64,000 nucleotides of DNA from Bacteroidales bacterium. GTDB taxonomy: Bacteria; Bacteroidota; Bacteroidia; Bacteroidales; UBA1715. The notes under the pieces are model-generated. The model was given only the letters and a program-made list of their open reading frames with translations, was not told the origin of the DNA and did no database searches. Shown here piece after piece: positions 26,200-34,196 of this stretch. The first letter of the stretch is position 1. Every line of letters begins with the position of its first letter. The DNA lies in NCBI GenBank assembly GCA_024402335.1, contig JAKSTZ010000007.1:1-64000 (forward strand), written 5' to 3'. The translations under genes and the position numbers were made by a program.

Positions 26200-26700
26200 T
26201 TAAAATTGTTTTGAAATCCCTTTTGCCCTTAATATTGAATTGATGTACTTCTCACGGTCGGAAGCACTGGAAATGTCGTCGTTTATCCACTGCGAAAGCG
26301 TCATTCCGTCCCGTGAACTGAATTTTAGGATTATTAGGTTTACATCATCTTCGTTCATGCATTGTTGCCATACTTCCTTGATTTTTGTAAGGTTTGTTCC
26401 CAATCCTTTCATTGCCGAGTAAAGCTTCTCCGCAAGAATCTTTGCCTCACTGTCCGATAGGGTGGCGTTCTTTATAGAGCCAGCTTCGTTCTTTGCGTCC
26501 TGTCTGCTTTTCCATAGCTTGTATTGCTTGCGGATAACAAGACCGCCAACAACACAGCCGCCGAGCAACAATACGCCTTTGAAGAACTTTGAAACTCCGT
26601 TAGATGCTTGTTGGACCAACTGTGGATTGTTTCTCAAAAGTTCGCCAGTGGCAATTATTGTTGCGGGGTTACCCAAACTATGTCTTTTCTTATTCTTCAT
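26200..26700 (-). CDS. membrane protein with an annexin-repeat-like domain
   Basis: A 166-aa protein. A basic N terminus (MKNKKRHSLGNP) and one membrane segment (about residues 42-57, VLLLGGCVVGGLVI) precede an 80-residue helical domain. That domain begins AEKLYSAMKGLGTNLTKIKE and continues to ILRAKGI. The string AMKGLGT is the start of the classical annexin repeat, and the following helices keep its spacing, but only one repeat is present. Annexins bind membranes with calcium. A membrane-linked virion or lysis role would fit. Its ATG overlaps the preceding stop (TAATG). Confidence 0.6.
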   Translation of the reverse strand: MKNKKRHSLGNPATIIATGELLRNNPQLVQQASNGVSKFFKGVLLLGGCVVGGLVIRKQYKLWKSRQDAKNEAGSIKNATLSDSEAKILAEKLYSAMKGLGTNLTKIKEVWQQCMNEDDVNLIILKFSSRDGMTLSQWINDDISSASDREKYINSILRAKGISKQF

Positions 26701-26876
26701 TAGATGAATTTAAGAGCTGTTTTTACCAAACTTGGATTTTTAGCGACTGCGTTTAGAAGCTTTTGCAAGTCTTCGTGTGCAATATTGTTCACGGCGTTTT
26801 GAATGCCGTTTCCCAAGTTTTTCACTTCTGTTGCGGATTCCGCATTGATATTGATTTTCACGATGTATTGTGCCAT
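26700..26876 (-). CDS. 58-aa helical protein, coupled to the annexin-like gene
   Basis: Translation gives MAQYIVKININAESATEVKN, then LGNGIQNAVNNIAHEDLQKL and LNAVAKNPSLVKTALKFI. The stop TAA shares its last A with the next ATG (TAATG), and every base from 26700 to 26876 is used as in neighbouring genes, so I take it as real. A short beta start is followed by amphipathic helices. No family recognised. It may be a small virion or membrane-associated protein. Confidence 0.6.
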   Translation of the reverse strand: MAQYIVKININAESATEVKNLGNGIQNAVNNIAHEDLQKLLNAVAKNPSLVKTALKFI

Positions 26877-26890
26877 TTGTTTTGATTTGT

Positions 26891-27151
26891 TTATTGATGT
26901 TTAGTTTTCTTTAGTGATTCTATCTGTAGTTTAAGTTCTGCCTGTCCAGCTTTTAACTCTGCGTTTTCCTGTCGCAGTTCCGTGATTTCATTGATAAGTT
27001 CGTTGTTCTTGTCAACCAACATGTCGATGGTCTTCTGTAAGTCGTTTAACGTGTTGTTGTCACGAACACGACGGCTTACTATCCAAGTCGCAATACCAGT
27101 GATTGGGGAAAGTGCGATGCTGATGATCTGAATGATAGTTACTGCTTCCAT
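26891..27151 (-). CDS. small membrane protein with coiled coil, holin-like
   Basis: An 86-aa protein with one N-terminal membrane segment (about residues 4-25, TIIQIISIALSPITGIATWI) and a heptad-rich coiled coil (LVDKNNELINEITELRQ, onward to LKLQIESLKK). The layout suits a holin, a spanin-like or a virion membrane protein. Its ATG overlaps the upstream stop (TAATG), so it is coupled to the spike-like gene. Confidence 0.6.
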   Translation of the reverse strand: MEAVTIIQIISIALSPITGIATWIVSRRVRDNNTLNDLQKTIDMLVDKNNELINEITELRQENAELKAGQAELKLQIESLKKTKHQ

Positions 27152-27927
27152 TATCCTACGAGTTTTATGTATGGGAATCTGTTTACGAATGTGCCAGATT
27201 GTTTATTTGCGATTGTGGTAAGTCCGCCTGGGTTGTAATACAATTTTGAGGACATCAGTTGTCGAATCGTTTGAAATTCTGCACTACAATCCTGTCCTGC
27301 CAATAAGCGAAAGTTATTTGCACTGGACCAAATTGCAATCTGGTAAAGCTTGTCGTTCGATAGGGTACAGGTGGTTGTATTTCCTTCCTTGTCTATGAAC
27401 GAGAAACGGATTGTTCCATACTTCGTAACCGTGTATTTATCGGTGTTGTAGAGCATGATGTCATTTTCGTCATAGATACCTATTTGTAATTTGTATTCCT
27501 TGGGAAAACTTGATGCGTATATAATGCATTCACTGAATTTTATAGGTGTAGGAATGGACATCCAAAAGATTACGCCTTGGTTGTCTTGTATGCCCGATGC
27601 AAGTTGAGAAAATTCGTCCCCTGTTTCCGAAGCCAATACGGGAAAGGTTTCCCAATGATGGTTGATGTTTGTAGAGCATGCTTCTGCAAGTTCTTTTGCC
27701 TCGGTAGCCAAAGCGTTGGCGGAATTATACGATTCCTGCATATAACGCAAGGTACGGGAAATGTCTTGAAAGTTATTGTTTGTCTGTGCCTTGAACGGCT
27801 CAACGGCAAGGGCAAGTTCATCTTTCGTAACATAGCCAGCATCGGCATTACTACCGACCATATCCATCTTTCCTGTAAATGGATTGAATTTAAGTTTTGT
27901 CTTTATGAAGTCGGAAATACTACTCAT
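27151..27927 (-). CDS. probable spike or receptor-binding protein
   Basis: A 258-aa protein. The N terminus (FIKTKLKFNPFTGKMDMVG) resembles the start of fibre and spike proteins in Bacteroidales phages, which often open with NPFTGKFD-like words. A helical, probably trimeric coiled-coil stretch (about 38-90, FKAQTNNNFQDISRTLRYMQ) leads into a beta-rich C-terminal domain of about 150 residues. That layout is usual for attachment proteins. The gene overlaps the following coiled-coil gene by 8 bases at its start. Host recognition is inferred. Confidence 0.55.
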   Translation of the reverse strand: MSSISDFIKTKLKFNPFTGKMDMVGSNADAGYVTKDELALAVEPFKAQTNNNFQDISRTLRYMQESYNSANALATEAKELAEACSTNINHHWETFPVLASETGDEFSQLASGIQDNQGVIFWMSIPTPIKFSECIIYASSFPKEYKLQIGIYDENDIMLYNTDKYTVTKYGTIRFSFIDKEGNTTTCTLSNDKLYQIAIWSSANNFRLLAGQDCSAEFQTIRQLMSSKLYYNPGGLTTIANKQSGTFVNRFPYIKLVG

Positions 27928-28969
27928 TGATTATGGATTTTACTGCTTGGGTTATCAATGTTTTGTCATTTGCAAATGATTGCATCAAAGACCATAGTTC
28001 GTTGAACTCGCTTTCTTCAAGTGTATCGACAAATTTTCCGATAGCGTCGATGTATTCCGAGCGTGGGCTCACTGGTGTTACATCAACATTGGCATCGTTT
28101 GTTATTGTGGTTGTAGGTTGTTCGTCAGCTGATTTAAGCATGCTGACCATTTCCTCTTTGGAAACGCCAGCAAGTCCGCCAATAACATCTGCGTGTTTGA
28201 TTGCAAGATTTGTTCCCGCTTTTGTAAGAGCTGCTACAATGGAAGTTCCTAAAAGTGAAGACTCTGGTTTTAATTTGTTGAGTTCTTCAATTTCGTCATT
28301 AAGTTCTTCAATCTTGTCTTCAAGCCCCTCGGTATATTTACGTTCGTTTTCAAGTTCTTTATTAAGATTTTCAACTTTAAATTCCAGTTTTGTTTTTGTG
28401 GAAATGAGTTCTTCTAACTTTTTGTCTTTTTCTGCTTGAATGAATTTGTTTTCCAAATTTCGTTCTCGTATAGCCATAACAGCACCGAAACCCTTAAATT
28501 CATTTTGTGCAACTCCATCAAGATGTTCTTGGTCAAATCCCATCAAGCCAAGAACTTGATATATAGCATTGTTAAAACTTTCCTTTTGACTTAATATGGA
28601 CAAATCTGCTTTTTCTTTATTTGGACTTTCTGATTTATATATATAGACAGAGTGTCCGGGTCTAATTGTTATAGTCTTCTCCCATATTAGTTTAACATTA
28701 TTACTTGATTTTATTACACATCTAAAGCATAGATAATTGACATTACTTATTAAATTGTCTATTGCTTCGTTGAATGAAGCGATAATAGAGTCTCTGTCTT
28801 TTGCTCTGAAATTGTTTTCATCAAAATATGGACTTAATTCAGTGTCTATATTTTTTTTCATTGCAGTAATGACAACGTGTATTCCTTTTGAAGCATTTGT
28901 TTTAACTTGTTTCTTTGCTTCCTGAACAATCTCGTTTATTTCTTGTACGCTTAATTCTTTTTCTTCCAT
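27920..28969 (-). CDS. coiled-coil structural-type protein
   Basis: A 349-aa protein. A mixed domain (about 1-165, with HVVITAMKKNI and ITIRPGHSVYIYKSE) is followed by a long coiled coil (about 170-235, LENERKYTEGLEDKIEELND). Then comes a short hydrophobic Gly/Ala stretch (SSLLGTSIVAALTKAGTNLA) and an acidic helical tail. No catalytic motif. Membership of the coupled operon suggests a virion or membrane-assembly role. Confidence 0.5.
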   Translation of the reverse strand: MEEKELSVQEINEIVQEAKKQVKTNASKGIHVVITAMKKNIDTELSPYFDENNFRAKDRDSIIASFNEAIDNLISNVNYLCFRCVIKSSNNVKLIWEKTITIRPGHSVYIYKSESPNKEKADLSILSQKESFNNAIYQVLGLMGFDQEHLDGVAQNEFKGFGAVMAIRERNLENKFIQAEKDKKLEELISTKTKLEFKVENLNKELENERKYTEGLEDKIEELNDEIEELNKLKPESSLLGTSIVAALTKAGTNLAIKHADVIGGLAGVSKEEMVSMLKSADEQPTTTITNDANVDVTPVSPRSEYIDAIGKFVDTLEESEFNELWSLMQSFANDKTLITQAVKSIINE

Positions 28970-28977
28970 AACCTGTA

Positions 28978-29343
28978 TTATTTAGTTTGAGTAATCGGTG
29001 TTATTTTGATAAAATCAAGACGGTACGACGGTATGTTGTCATGCTTTGTACGTGTCTTGATTATGAGATAGTTCTTGAATAGTTTTATGATGGATGTGCC
29101 GAATTGCGACAATTCCCTTTGTGTGCATTGCACGGATTCGGTAGGGGATATTAGTTCCAATTCCGTATCGTCGGACATAAGGTCGTTGTTTCCGATGCGT
29201 ATGCCCGTAAGGATATAGCTTTCGTTTCCCAGCTGGTACACATTTAAAGCTTCCGACACCGTGATGCTCATTGGTGTGGCAACCGTATCAAAGCCCATTC
29301 TGTGCCATCTTTCTTCTTCCTCTTGTACGATTCTACTTATCAT
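28978..29343 (-). CDS. beta-rich structural-module protein 1
   Basis: A 121-aa soluble protein. After a short helix (RIVQEEEERWHRMGFD) it is mostly alternating beta strands (SYILTGIRIGNNDL, KNYLIIKTRTKHD, YRLDFIKITPI). No family recognised. It overlaps the start of the upstream 163-aa gene's 3' end by 11 bases, so they are tightly coupled. One of four adjacent small beta-rich genes that could form capsid, vertex or spike parts. Confidence 0.5.
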   Translation of the reverse strand: MISRIVQEEEERWHRMGFDTVATPMSITVSEALNVYQLGNESYILTGIRIGNNDLMSDDTELELISPTESVQCTQRELSQFGTSIIKLFKNYLIIKTRTKHDNIPSYRLDFIKITPITQTK

Positions 29344-29824
29344 ATTCCAAATAGATTTTTACGGTGTATGCGTTTTTTCTTGGCTCGTTGTAGCTGTAGT
29401 ATAAATCACCAGTTACGAATGGTGTTTCTTCTTTTTCCTCGATTGTGATTGTAAGTGACGAACCGCCTTGAATCTTCACTTGTTCGGAAAAATCAACCTT
29501 GTTGCTTGCGTATGATTTCTGTCGTAAATCCCTCACGGAATACAACGGTGATCCAGCTACGATTACATCTGTCTTGTTCATGCAAAGCGAGACGGAGCCG
29601 ATTTGCGGAGTAAGCAATTCCTTCTTTACGGAAACGCCTTCTTCTTCGGTTTCAAGATGTCCCATCTTTGTCTGCGAATCCAATACCGCAAAGGCACAAA
29701 AGCTCTTTATCGCCTTGATTTTTGCAGGAATGGTGATGGTTTTCTGGAACACGTCACCGAAGGTGAAGTTGTCGCCAGAATTAGCCAAACGGTCAGGTAC
29801 TGATATTTCCGTGATGTAGAGCAT
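29333..29824 (-). CDS. beta-rich structural-module protein 2
   Basis: A 163-aa soluble protein with no signal peptide. Strands such as QKTITIPAKIKAIKSFCAFA, SSLTITIEE, TGDLYYSYNEP and YTVKIYLEYD suggest a jelly-roll-like sandwich. Family not recognised. It is separated by 1 base from the upstream beta-rich gene and overlaps the downstream one, so dosage is probably matched. Confidence 0.5.
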   Translation of the reverse strand: MLYITEISVPDRLANSGDNFTFGDVFQKTITIPAKIKAIKSFCAFAVLDSQTKMGHLETEEEGVSVKKELLTPQIGSVSLCMNKTDVIVAGSPLYSVRDLRQKSYASNKVDFSEQVKIQGGSSLTITIEEKEETPFVTGDLYYSYNEPRKNAYTVKIYLEYDK

Positions 29825-29825
29825 A

Positions 29826-30188
29826 CTATTCGTTTTCTAATACCACATAGAAATTCAACTTAACGTCAGAAGTTCCGTTATTTGTGATTGTGAGGTCAAG
29901 CTCCGATGAACGGGCGGGAATGTTGTCCTTCGAGAAATCGTAGATGGCATCTTTCAACGCTACGCTTCCGTCGAAGGTTATGATGGATGCATCCGTTCCG
30001 TTCGGAAGGATTTCGTTCTGTGCGATTTTTAGGAACAACGATACCTGTGAAAGATTGGTCGTTGCGGAAAACGGTACGATGAACGCACCAGTGCATTTGG
30101 AGAAATTCTCCTTCAAAAGTTCGGACAGTACGGTTTGTCCGCCTGCTGGTACTTCTATTTCACGCCATATCTGAAAACTTTTTTTCAT
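29826..30188 (-). CDS. beta-rich structural-module protein 3
   Basis: A 120-aa soluble protein. Sequence such as WREIEVPAGGQTVLSELL, VSLFLKIAQNEILPNGTDA and ELDLTITNNGTSDVKLNFYV shows an eight-strand rhythm typical of a small jelly roll. It starts inside the stop of the 318-aa gene (TAATG). A minor capsid, penton or spike-base role is possible but not shown. Confidence 0.5.
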   Translation of the reverse strand: MKKSFQIWREIEVPAGGQTVLSELLKENFSKCTGAFIVPFSATTNLSQVSLFLKIAQNEILPNGTDASIITFDGSVALKDAIYDFSKDNIPARSSELDLTITNNGTSDVKLNFYVVLENE

Positions 30189-31144
30189 TAGCTTACTTTT
30201 TTATAGATGAATAAAACATAGATGTCGTAGTTAGAGACTTCGATTTCTTTTGCCGTTGTCGTTTCTTGGTCGTTTCTTGTAACACAGAATGAGATGTTTC
30301 GTCTTAACGGTGTCTCGAACTTGTGTAACGCCTTGCGGAACGGTATCTTTTCGTTTGCGGAGAAAAGACTTAAATCCGTATATGGAGGAAAAACCTCGTT
30401 GTCGCTTCCCGAAATCGTGAATGCTACACGCATATCCGCATTTATAATCCTGTCGATGCCGTTAGCCGTCATTATTGGATATGCGAACATTTCGATCGGT
30501 TCATGGTCGAAAATGAACTGGAACTCCTTGTCGAAGGTGAGTTCGCCGTTGGAGTTGTTCGAGATGTATTTCTTTACTTCCGTGTATTCTATGGTCGTGG
30601 TTTCCTGACCATTGAAAGTGTATCGTTTTCTATAGTAGGTTATGCCGTTGATTGTAAGTTCGTCGGCAGGTGTTTCGCCTTCCGCACACGATGCGTCGAG
30701 CATTTTGAAGGCATCGTTCAGGGCCTTTCGTGCTTCTTCTCCTGTAAGTTGTCCTTTTAGTCGAAGTAGCTTTGTTTCAACGAAGTCAAATCCCTCGCTT
30801 TCGTCAATTTCCTTGTCGGAGCAGACGAACACGATGTTGAAGTCGTTGTTTTGTATTCCGGAAATCTGTATTTCCGAGATGTCCACATTCATATTGACCT
30901 TCAACGCAACGTCTTCCCAACGGTGCTTACGGTTTCCGTATGGTTGGGTGGTCATAAAGGGCAGGATGATAAGGTCTCGGCATATCTGCTTTCCGTCTAT
31001 TATGATAGAAATCCTGTCAAGGTTTCTTTTGTACCCGAACAGCGAATCATTCTTGCTCTCGAAGAACAAGGCACGGATTGACTTCACGCCGAAAGGAGTG
31101 TTTGTCGATAGATAGTTTGCTTCGCTTGGTACTGTAAAAAACAT
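30188..31144 (-). CDS. beta-rich structural-module protein 4, capsid candidate
   Basis: A 318-aa soluble protein. The first part (about 1-112) and the last part (about 190-318, ELTFDKEFQFIFDHEPIEMF, RINADMRVAFTISG-like strands, NYDIYVLFIYKK) are beta-rich, separated by a short helical and loop region (GEEARKALNDAFKMLDA). Two beta domains in about 320 residues is the layout of double jelly-roll capsid proteins, for example in PM2-like and FLiP-like viruses, but I see no sequence identity. First of four coupled beta-rich genes, directly behind a terminator. Confidence 0.5.
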   Translation of the reverse strand: MFFTVPSEANYLSTNTPFGVKSIRALFFESKNDSLFGYKRNLDRISIIIDGKQICRDLIILPFMTTQPYGNRKHRWEDVALKVNMNVDISEIQISGIQNNDFNIVFVCSDKEIDESEGFDFVETKLLRLKGQLTGEEARKALNDAFKMLDASCAEGETPADELTINGITYYRKRYTFNGQETTTIEYTEVKKYISNNSNGELTFDKEFQFIFDHEPIEMFAYPIMTANGIDRIINADMRVAFTISGSDNEVFPPYTDLSLFSANEKIPFRKALHKFETPLRRNISFCVTRNDQETTTAKEIEVSNYDIYVLFIYKKVS

Positions 31145-31154
31145 GGTTGTAGGA

Positions 31155-31195
31155 ATTAAAAAAGGACGGCTGTGATGCTGTTTACACAGCCGTCC
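31155..31195 (-). terminator. strong terminator downstream of the 208-aa gene
   Basis: GGACGGCTGTG (31164-31174) pairs perfectly over 11 bases with CACAGCCGTCC (31185-31195). On the minus strand the stem is followed by TTTTTT. It lies 24 bases after the 208-aa gene's stop and before the 318-aa gene, so upstream genes should be expressed more highly than those downstream. Confidence 0.88.
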
Positions 31196-31218
31196 GAGTC
31201 AGGTAATGTGGTTATGGA

Positions 31219-31845
31219 CTAAGCCTTGTTAGTCTTTACGCAGTGGAACACGATGCGTATAGCAGTGTTGGCTGCGACATTGTTGTCCGCACTGTTAGCG
31301 GCAGGGAGGTACAATGTTGGAATAATGTCTGTCAATGGTTGGAACACCTTCGGACAGTCGAACACGTAGTAGCCTGCAAGTTTGTTGTCCTTGCCGTCGT
31401 GGTTGAAGATTGCGTTTGATGAACGAGGGAACAAGATTTTATCGCCTTGTTTGATTTCCAATTCGCCGTTAGCCGTGTTTTTGTTGATTTTGCCAAAGTC
31501 GGCTTTCAATACGTCAGCTTCCGTTGCACATTCTTCCGTTGATTCAAGCAATTGCATACCTTTCACGAAAGCGTATGTGTTTGCCTCCAACTTACGGTTG
31601 TTGATGTTTGTGACACCGACTTTCTTTGTGTCTGCCGACTGCATCAATTCGATTGTAGTGTCCGCACCGATAAGGCGAGTTGCATACAATGCGTAATCGA
31701 CTGTGTGTACTGTACCAGCCAACAAGGCTTTCGCCAAGTTTGGCTCCAATACTTTCATACGGGCTTCGAATTCCGATTTGCCTGTACTGATTGTTGTGCC
31801 GATGAATGGGTTTCGGCGTACTTTGTTTTCTGTCATATCTGCCAT
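31219..31845 (-). CDS. abundant structural protein, best major capsid candidate
   Basis: A 208-aa soluble protein with no signal peptide. It begins MADMTENKVRRNPFIGTTIS, then a short helical part (EARMKVLEPNLAKALLAGT), then a beta-rich body ending AIRIVFHCVKTNKA. A strong terminator directly follows the gene, as is common for the major capsid gene, whose product is needed in hundreds of copies. It sits in the middle of the putative structural operon. No homology to HK97-fold capsids was recognised. A single jelly roll is possible. Function is inferred from context and expression signals. Confidence 0.5.
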   Translation of the reverse strand: MADMTENKVRRNPFIGTTISTGKSEFEARMKVLEPNLAKALLAGTVHTVDYALYATRLIGADTTIELMQSADTKKVGVTNINNRKLEANTYAFVKGMQLLESTEECATEADVLKADFGKINKNTANGELEIKQGDKILFPRSSNAIFNHDGKDNKLAGYYVFDCPKVFQPLTDIIPTLYLPAANSADNNVAANTAIRIVFHCVKTNKA

Positions 31846-31870
31846 GATTATTTAGTTTTTTAGTTTTTGT

Positions 31871-32395
31871 TTATAAAAGGACTTTAGCTTCTCCTACGGT
31901 TTCGTCGTCAACTCCAGCGAAATCAACATCCGATTCTACATCACCGAACTTGTCGTTGTAAGTAGTTTCTTGTTGGTTTTGTGATGGAAGTTCATCGAAC
32001 AAGATTTTGTCAGAGCCTACGCCTGGAATCATAGGTTCATCGTTAGTTCCCGAAAGAGAGATTTTGTTTTCGCCAAGAGCGGAGTTTATTAAGTTAGCAC
32101 CACCAGCAGCACCGATACCTAAGGCAACGGTTTTTAGGTTTTCGTTCTTGCAAAGAGCGTGTGCAGCCATACCGACTCCGACCACGATTGCAGGTGTTGT
32201 GAACTTCGATGTAGTGCCGTCAAGACCTAAAAGGTCAGTACCAGAAACCGCATCTTTTTTAGCGATGAATTTGTTGATTAACGAACCTGCCGCAATACCA
32301 GCCACAAGTGCCAAGCCTTTCTTGGCATAGTTGGTAACGCCAGTCGTGTTGAATCCCGCAAGTGCGGAACTTCTGTGCTTTCTTCTTTTTGCCAT
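31871..32395 (-). CDS. Gly/Ala-rich membrane protein with basic N-terminus
   Basis: A 174-aa protein. It opens with a Lys/Arg-rich segment (MAKRRKHRSSALAG), followed by two or three Gly/Ala-rich helices with membrane character (GLALVAGIAAGSLINKFIA; TPAIVVGVGMAAHALC; VALGIGAAGGANLI) and an acidic, disordered C-terminal 50 residues. Positive ends with small hydrophobic helices are typical of internal-membrane or DNA-contacting virion proteins. Family not recognised. Confidence 0.5.
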   Translation of the reverse strand: MAKRRKHRSSALAGFNTTGVTNYAKKGLALVAGIAAGSLINKFIAKKDAVSGTDLLGLDGTTSKFTTPAIVVGVGMAAHALCKNENLKTVALGIGAAGGANLINSALGENKISLSGTNDEPMIPGVGSDKILFDELPSQNQQETTYNDKFGDVESDVDFAGVDDETVGEAKVLL

Positions 32396-32411
32396 AATTA
32401 TTGATATTTGG

Positions 32412-34196
32412 TTATTGTAAATTCAATACTTTCATTTTTGCTCGTAGTTGTTTTGTTTTTCTACGTTTTCGTCTTCCGACTCCCGAAAGACCTTTTGCGG
32501 AGGATGAAGTTTTACCTCTTTTTGAGAAGGCTTTGTACAATAGGAGTCCGCCACCGACAACGCCTAAAGCGATAGCTCCGTATTTAATTACCTTCTTTGA
32601 TTTTTCTGTTAGTGTCATACCTTTTTTATTTGAATTGTTTCCTGTGATTTTCGTGAACATTTCCTGCGAACAGGTAGTTACTCCGTATAGGTTTTTCAAT
32701 GCGGATTCTGTGTCGTCTCCGAAATATCCGTCAGCCGTTACGCCGAGCTTTGATTGGAGTGTTTTTGTGTATTCCCCCTTCATACCTTTTGCAAGTGGAA
32801 ATGATTCTGCTGTGTATGTCATTGCTATTTTAGATTGTGTGTTGGTTATTGCTTCTTTTACGTTCTCCTTTGCTACGGTCACGGTGTCTTTTGCTTTCTC
32901 TACGACTTTGTTTTTTACATTGGATGCCACAGTCTTTATGGTTTCTTTAACTGTTCCGTTTGCGAAGATGTTTTTTAGTTTTGCGATAATTCCAGTAAGA
33001 ATACCGCCAGCCGAAGCTGTTCCGCTTGCAATAGTTGCCGTAGCAACAACTCCCAAACCTTCTAGAGTTATATAACCGTTGTCAATCAGTCCAAGAAGTC
33101 CTTGCACAGTTGTTTCTTTTACTTCCGAGTAGGTTACATTTGGGTCGTCGGATGCAGTTGCACCTTTGCTTTTCAACTCCTTCTCGTCCTCATCGTACAT
33201 TTTTGAGATCTGCGACCTGTTTTTCAAAGCCTGTTCCTTCAAAATGTTTTTGTCAAAGGAGTCCGTTCCTTTCCAGACTTTTTTTGAGCCTTTTTCAAGG
33301 TAGGTTTTCAGTTTAGACTCGCTTCCGCCAATCTTCGTAAATGATTTTACGAGCGTGTTGTAACATTCTTTCGACTTGCTCCATTGTGTGGAAGTTATGC
33401 CGAGTTTTAATGCTTCGTTTTCGCTTTTTGTTGCAGGGTATAGGCGTTCTGCCATTTTGAACATATTTAGCGAACACACCATTAGAATGACGGCTCTTGT
33501 AACAAGCGTAATCGGGTTGTATTTGATTACAAGTTTTACAAGTTTTTTTGTGGCTTTCTTTACAGCTGTGGCGACTTTCTTTGTTGCTTGTTTGGTTGCT
33601 GTTGCTACTTTTTGAGTTGCTTTCTTTGCCGTGGTTTTTATTGCCGTATTAAGCTTCTTTACGTTATTGAAGAAACCTTTTTTCGTGTTCTTTGTCTTGC
33701 TTGCCTTAACCTTTCCAAGGTCGGTCATAACCGAGCCGATGTACTCGTAGTCTTCTGGCGAATCCACATCACCGAAAGTGATTTCATCATCGTCGTCGGC
33801 AAAGCCTATGTTTATTGACTTGTTGGCAATAAGTCGTTCCTCTTCACGAGCCATATTTTCAAGGGCAAGCTCACGATTACCGTTGTCCCAGTTTTTTAGA
33901 ACAAACCCTAACATTTGTGAAAAAAGTTGTGGCTTTTGATATCCGTTTATTGCCTGTGGGTATCTGTCGGCAACTCGTTTAGTACGCACAAGATATGTGT
34001 GCAGGCGTTCCTCGTCGGATGAAGTGTTTATGCCATTGATTCCTTCCAAATCGTCTCCATTGATAATGGAATTGATGTCATCAATAATGTCATTGTCGAA
34101 TCCGTTTAGAACGGTATCAATCACATTTTCCTTCATCGAATTGCGTTCGGTGTCGATGCCGTCGAGAAATTGTATGTCTATTCCTGATATTGCCAT
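32412..34196 (-). CDS. large lysine-rich membrane protein with peptidoglycan-binding domain
   Basis: A 594-aa protein. The start chosen is MAISGIDIQFLD, whose ATG overlaps the upstream stop (TAATG); an upstream ATG at 34238 adds 14 residues. An acidic N-terminal region (to about 160) is followed by an Ala/Lys repeat segment with ATKKVATAVKKATKK, a hydrophobic stretch (VILMVCSLNMF), a second Gly/Ala-rich segment near 400, and a PG_binding_1-like domain (about 490-545, FPLAKGMKGEYTKTLQSKLG and DGYFGDDTESALKNL). A C-terminal membrane helix (GAIALGVVGGGLLLY) and a basic tail end it. It could connect virion membrane and cell wall during entry. Confidence 0.6.
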   Translation of the reverse strand: MAISGIDIQFLDGIDTERNSMKENVIDTVLNGFDNDIIDDINSIINGDDLEGINGINTSSDEERLHTYLVRTKRVADRYPQAINGYQKPQLFSQMLGFVLKNWDNGNRELALENMAREEERLIANKSINIGFADDDDEITFGDVDSPEDYEYIGSVMTDLGKVKASKTKNTKKGFFNNVKKLNTAIKTTAKKATQKVATATKQATKKVATAVKKATKKLVKLVIKYNPITLVTRAVILMVCSLNMFKMAERLYPATKSENEALKLGITSTQWSKSKECYNTLVKSFTKIGGSESKLKTYLEKGSKKVWKGTDSFDKNILKEQALKNRSQISKMYDEDEKELKSKGATASDDPNVTYSEVKETTVQGLLGLIDNGYITLEGLGVVATATIASGTASAGGILTGIIAKLKNIFANGTVKETIKTVASNVKNKVVEKAKDTVTVAKENVKEAITNTQSKIAMTYTAESFPLAKGMKGEYTKTLQSKLGVTADGYFGDDTESALKNLYGVTTCSQEMFTKITGNNSNKKGMTLTEKSKKVIKYGAIALGVVGGGLLLYKAFSKRGKTSSSAKGLSGVGRRKRRKTKQLRAKMKVLNLQ

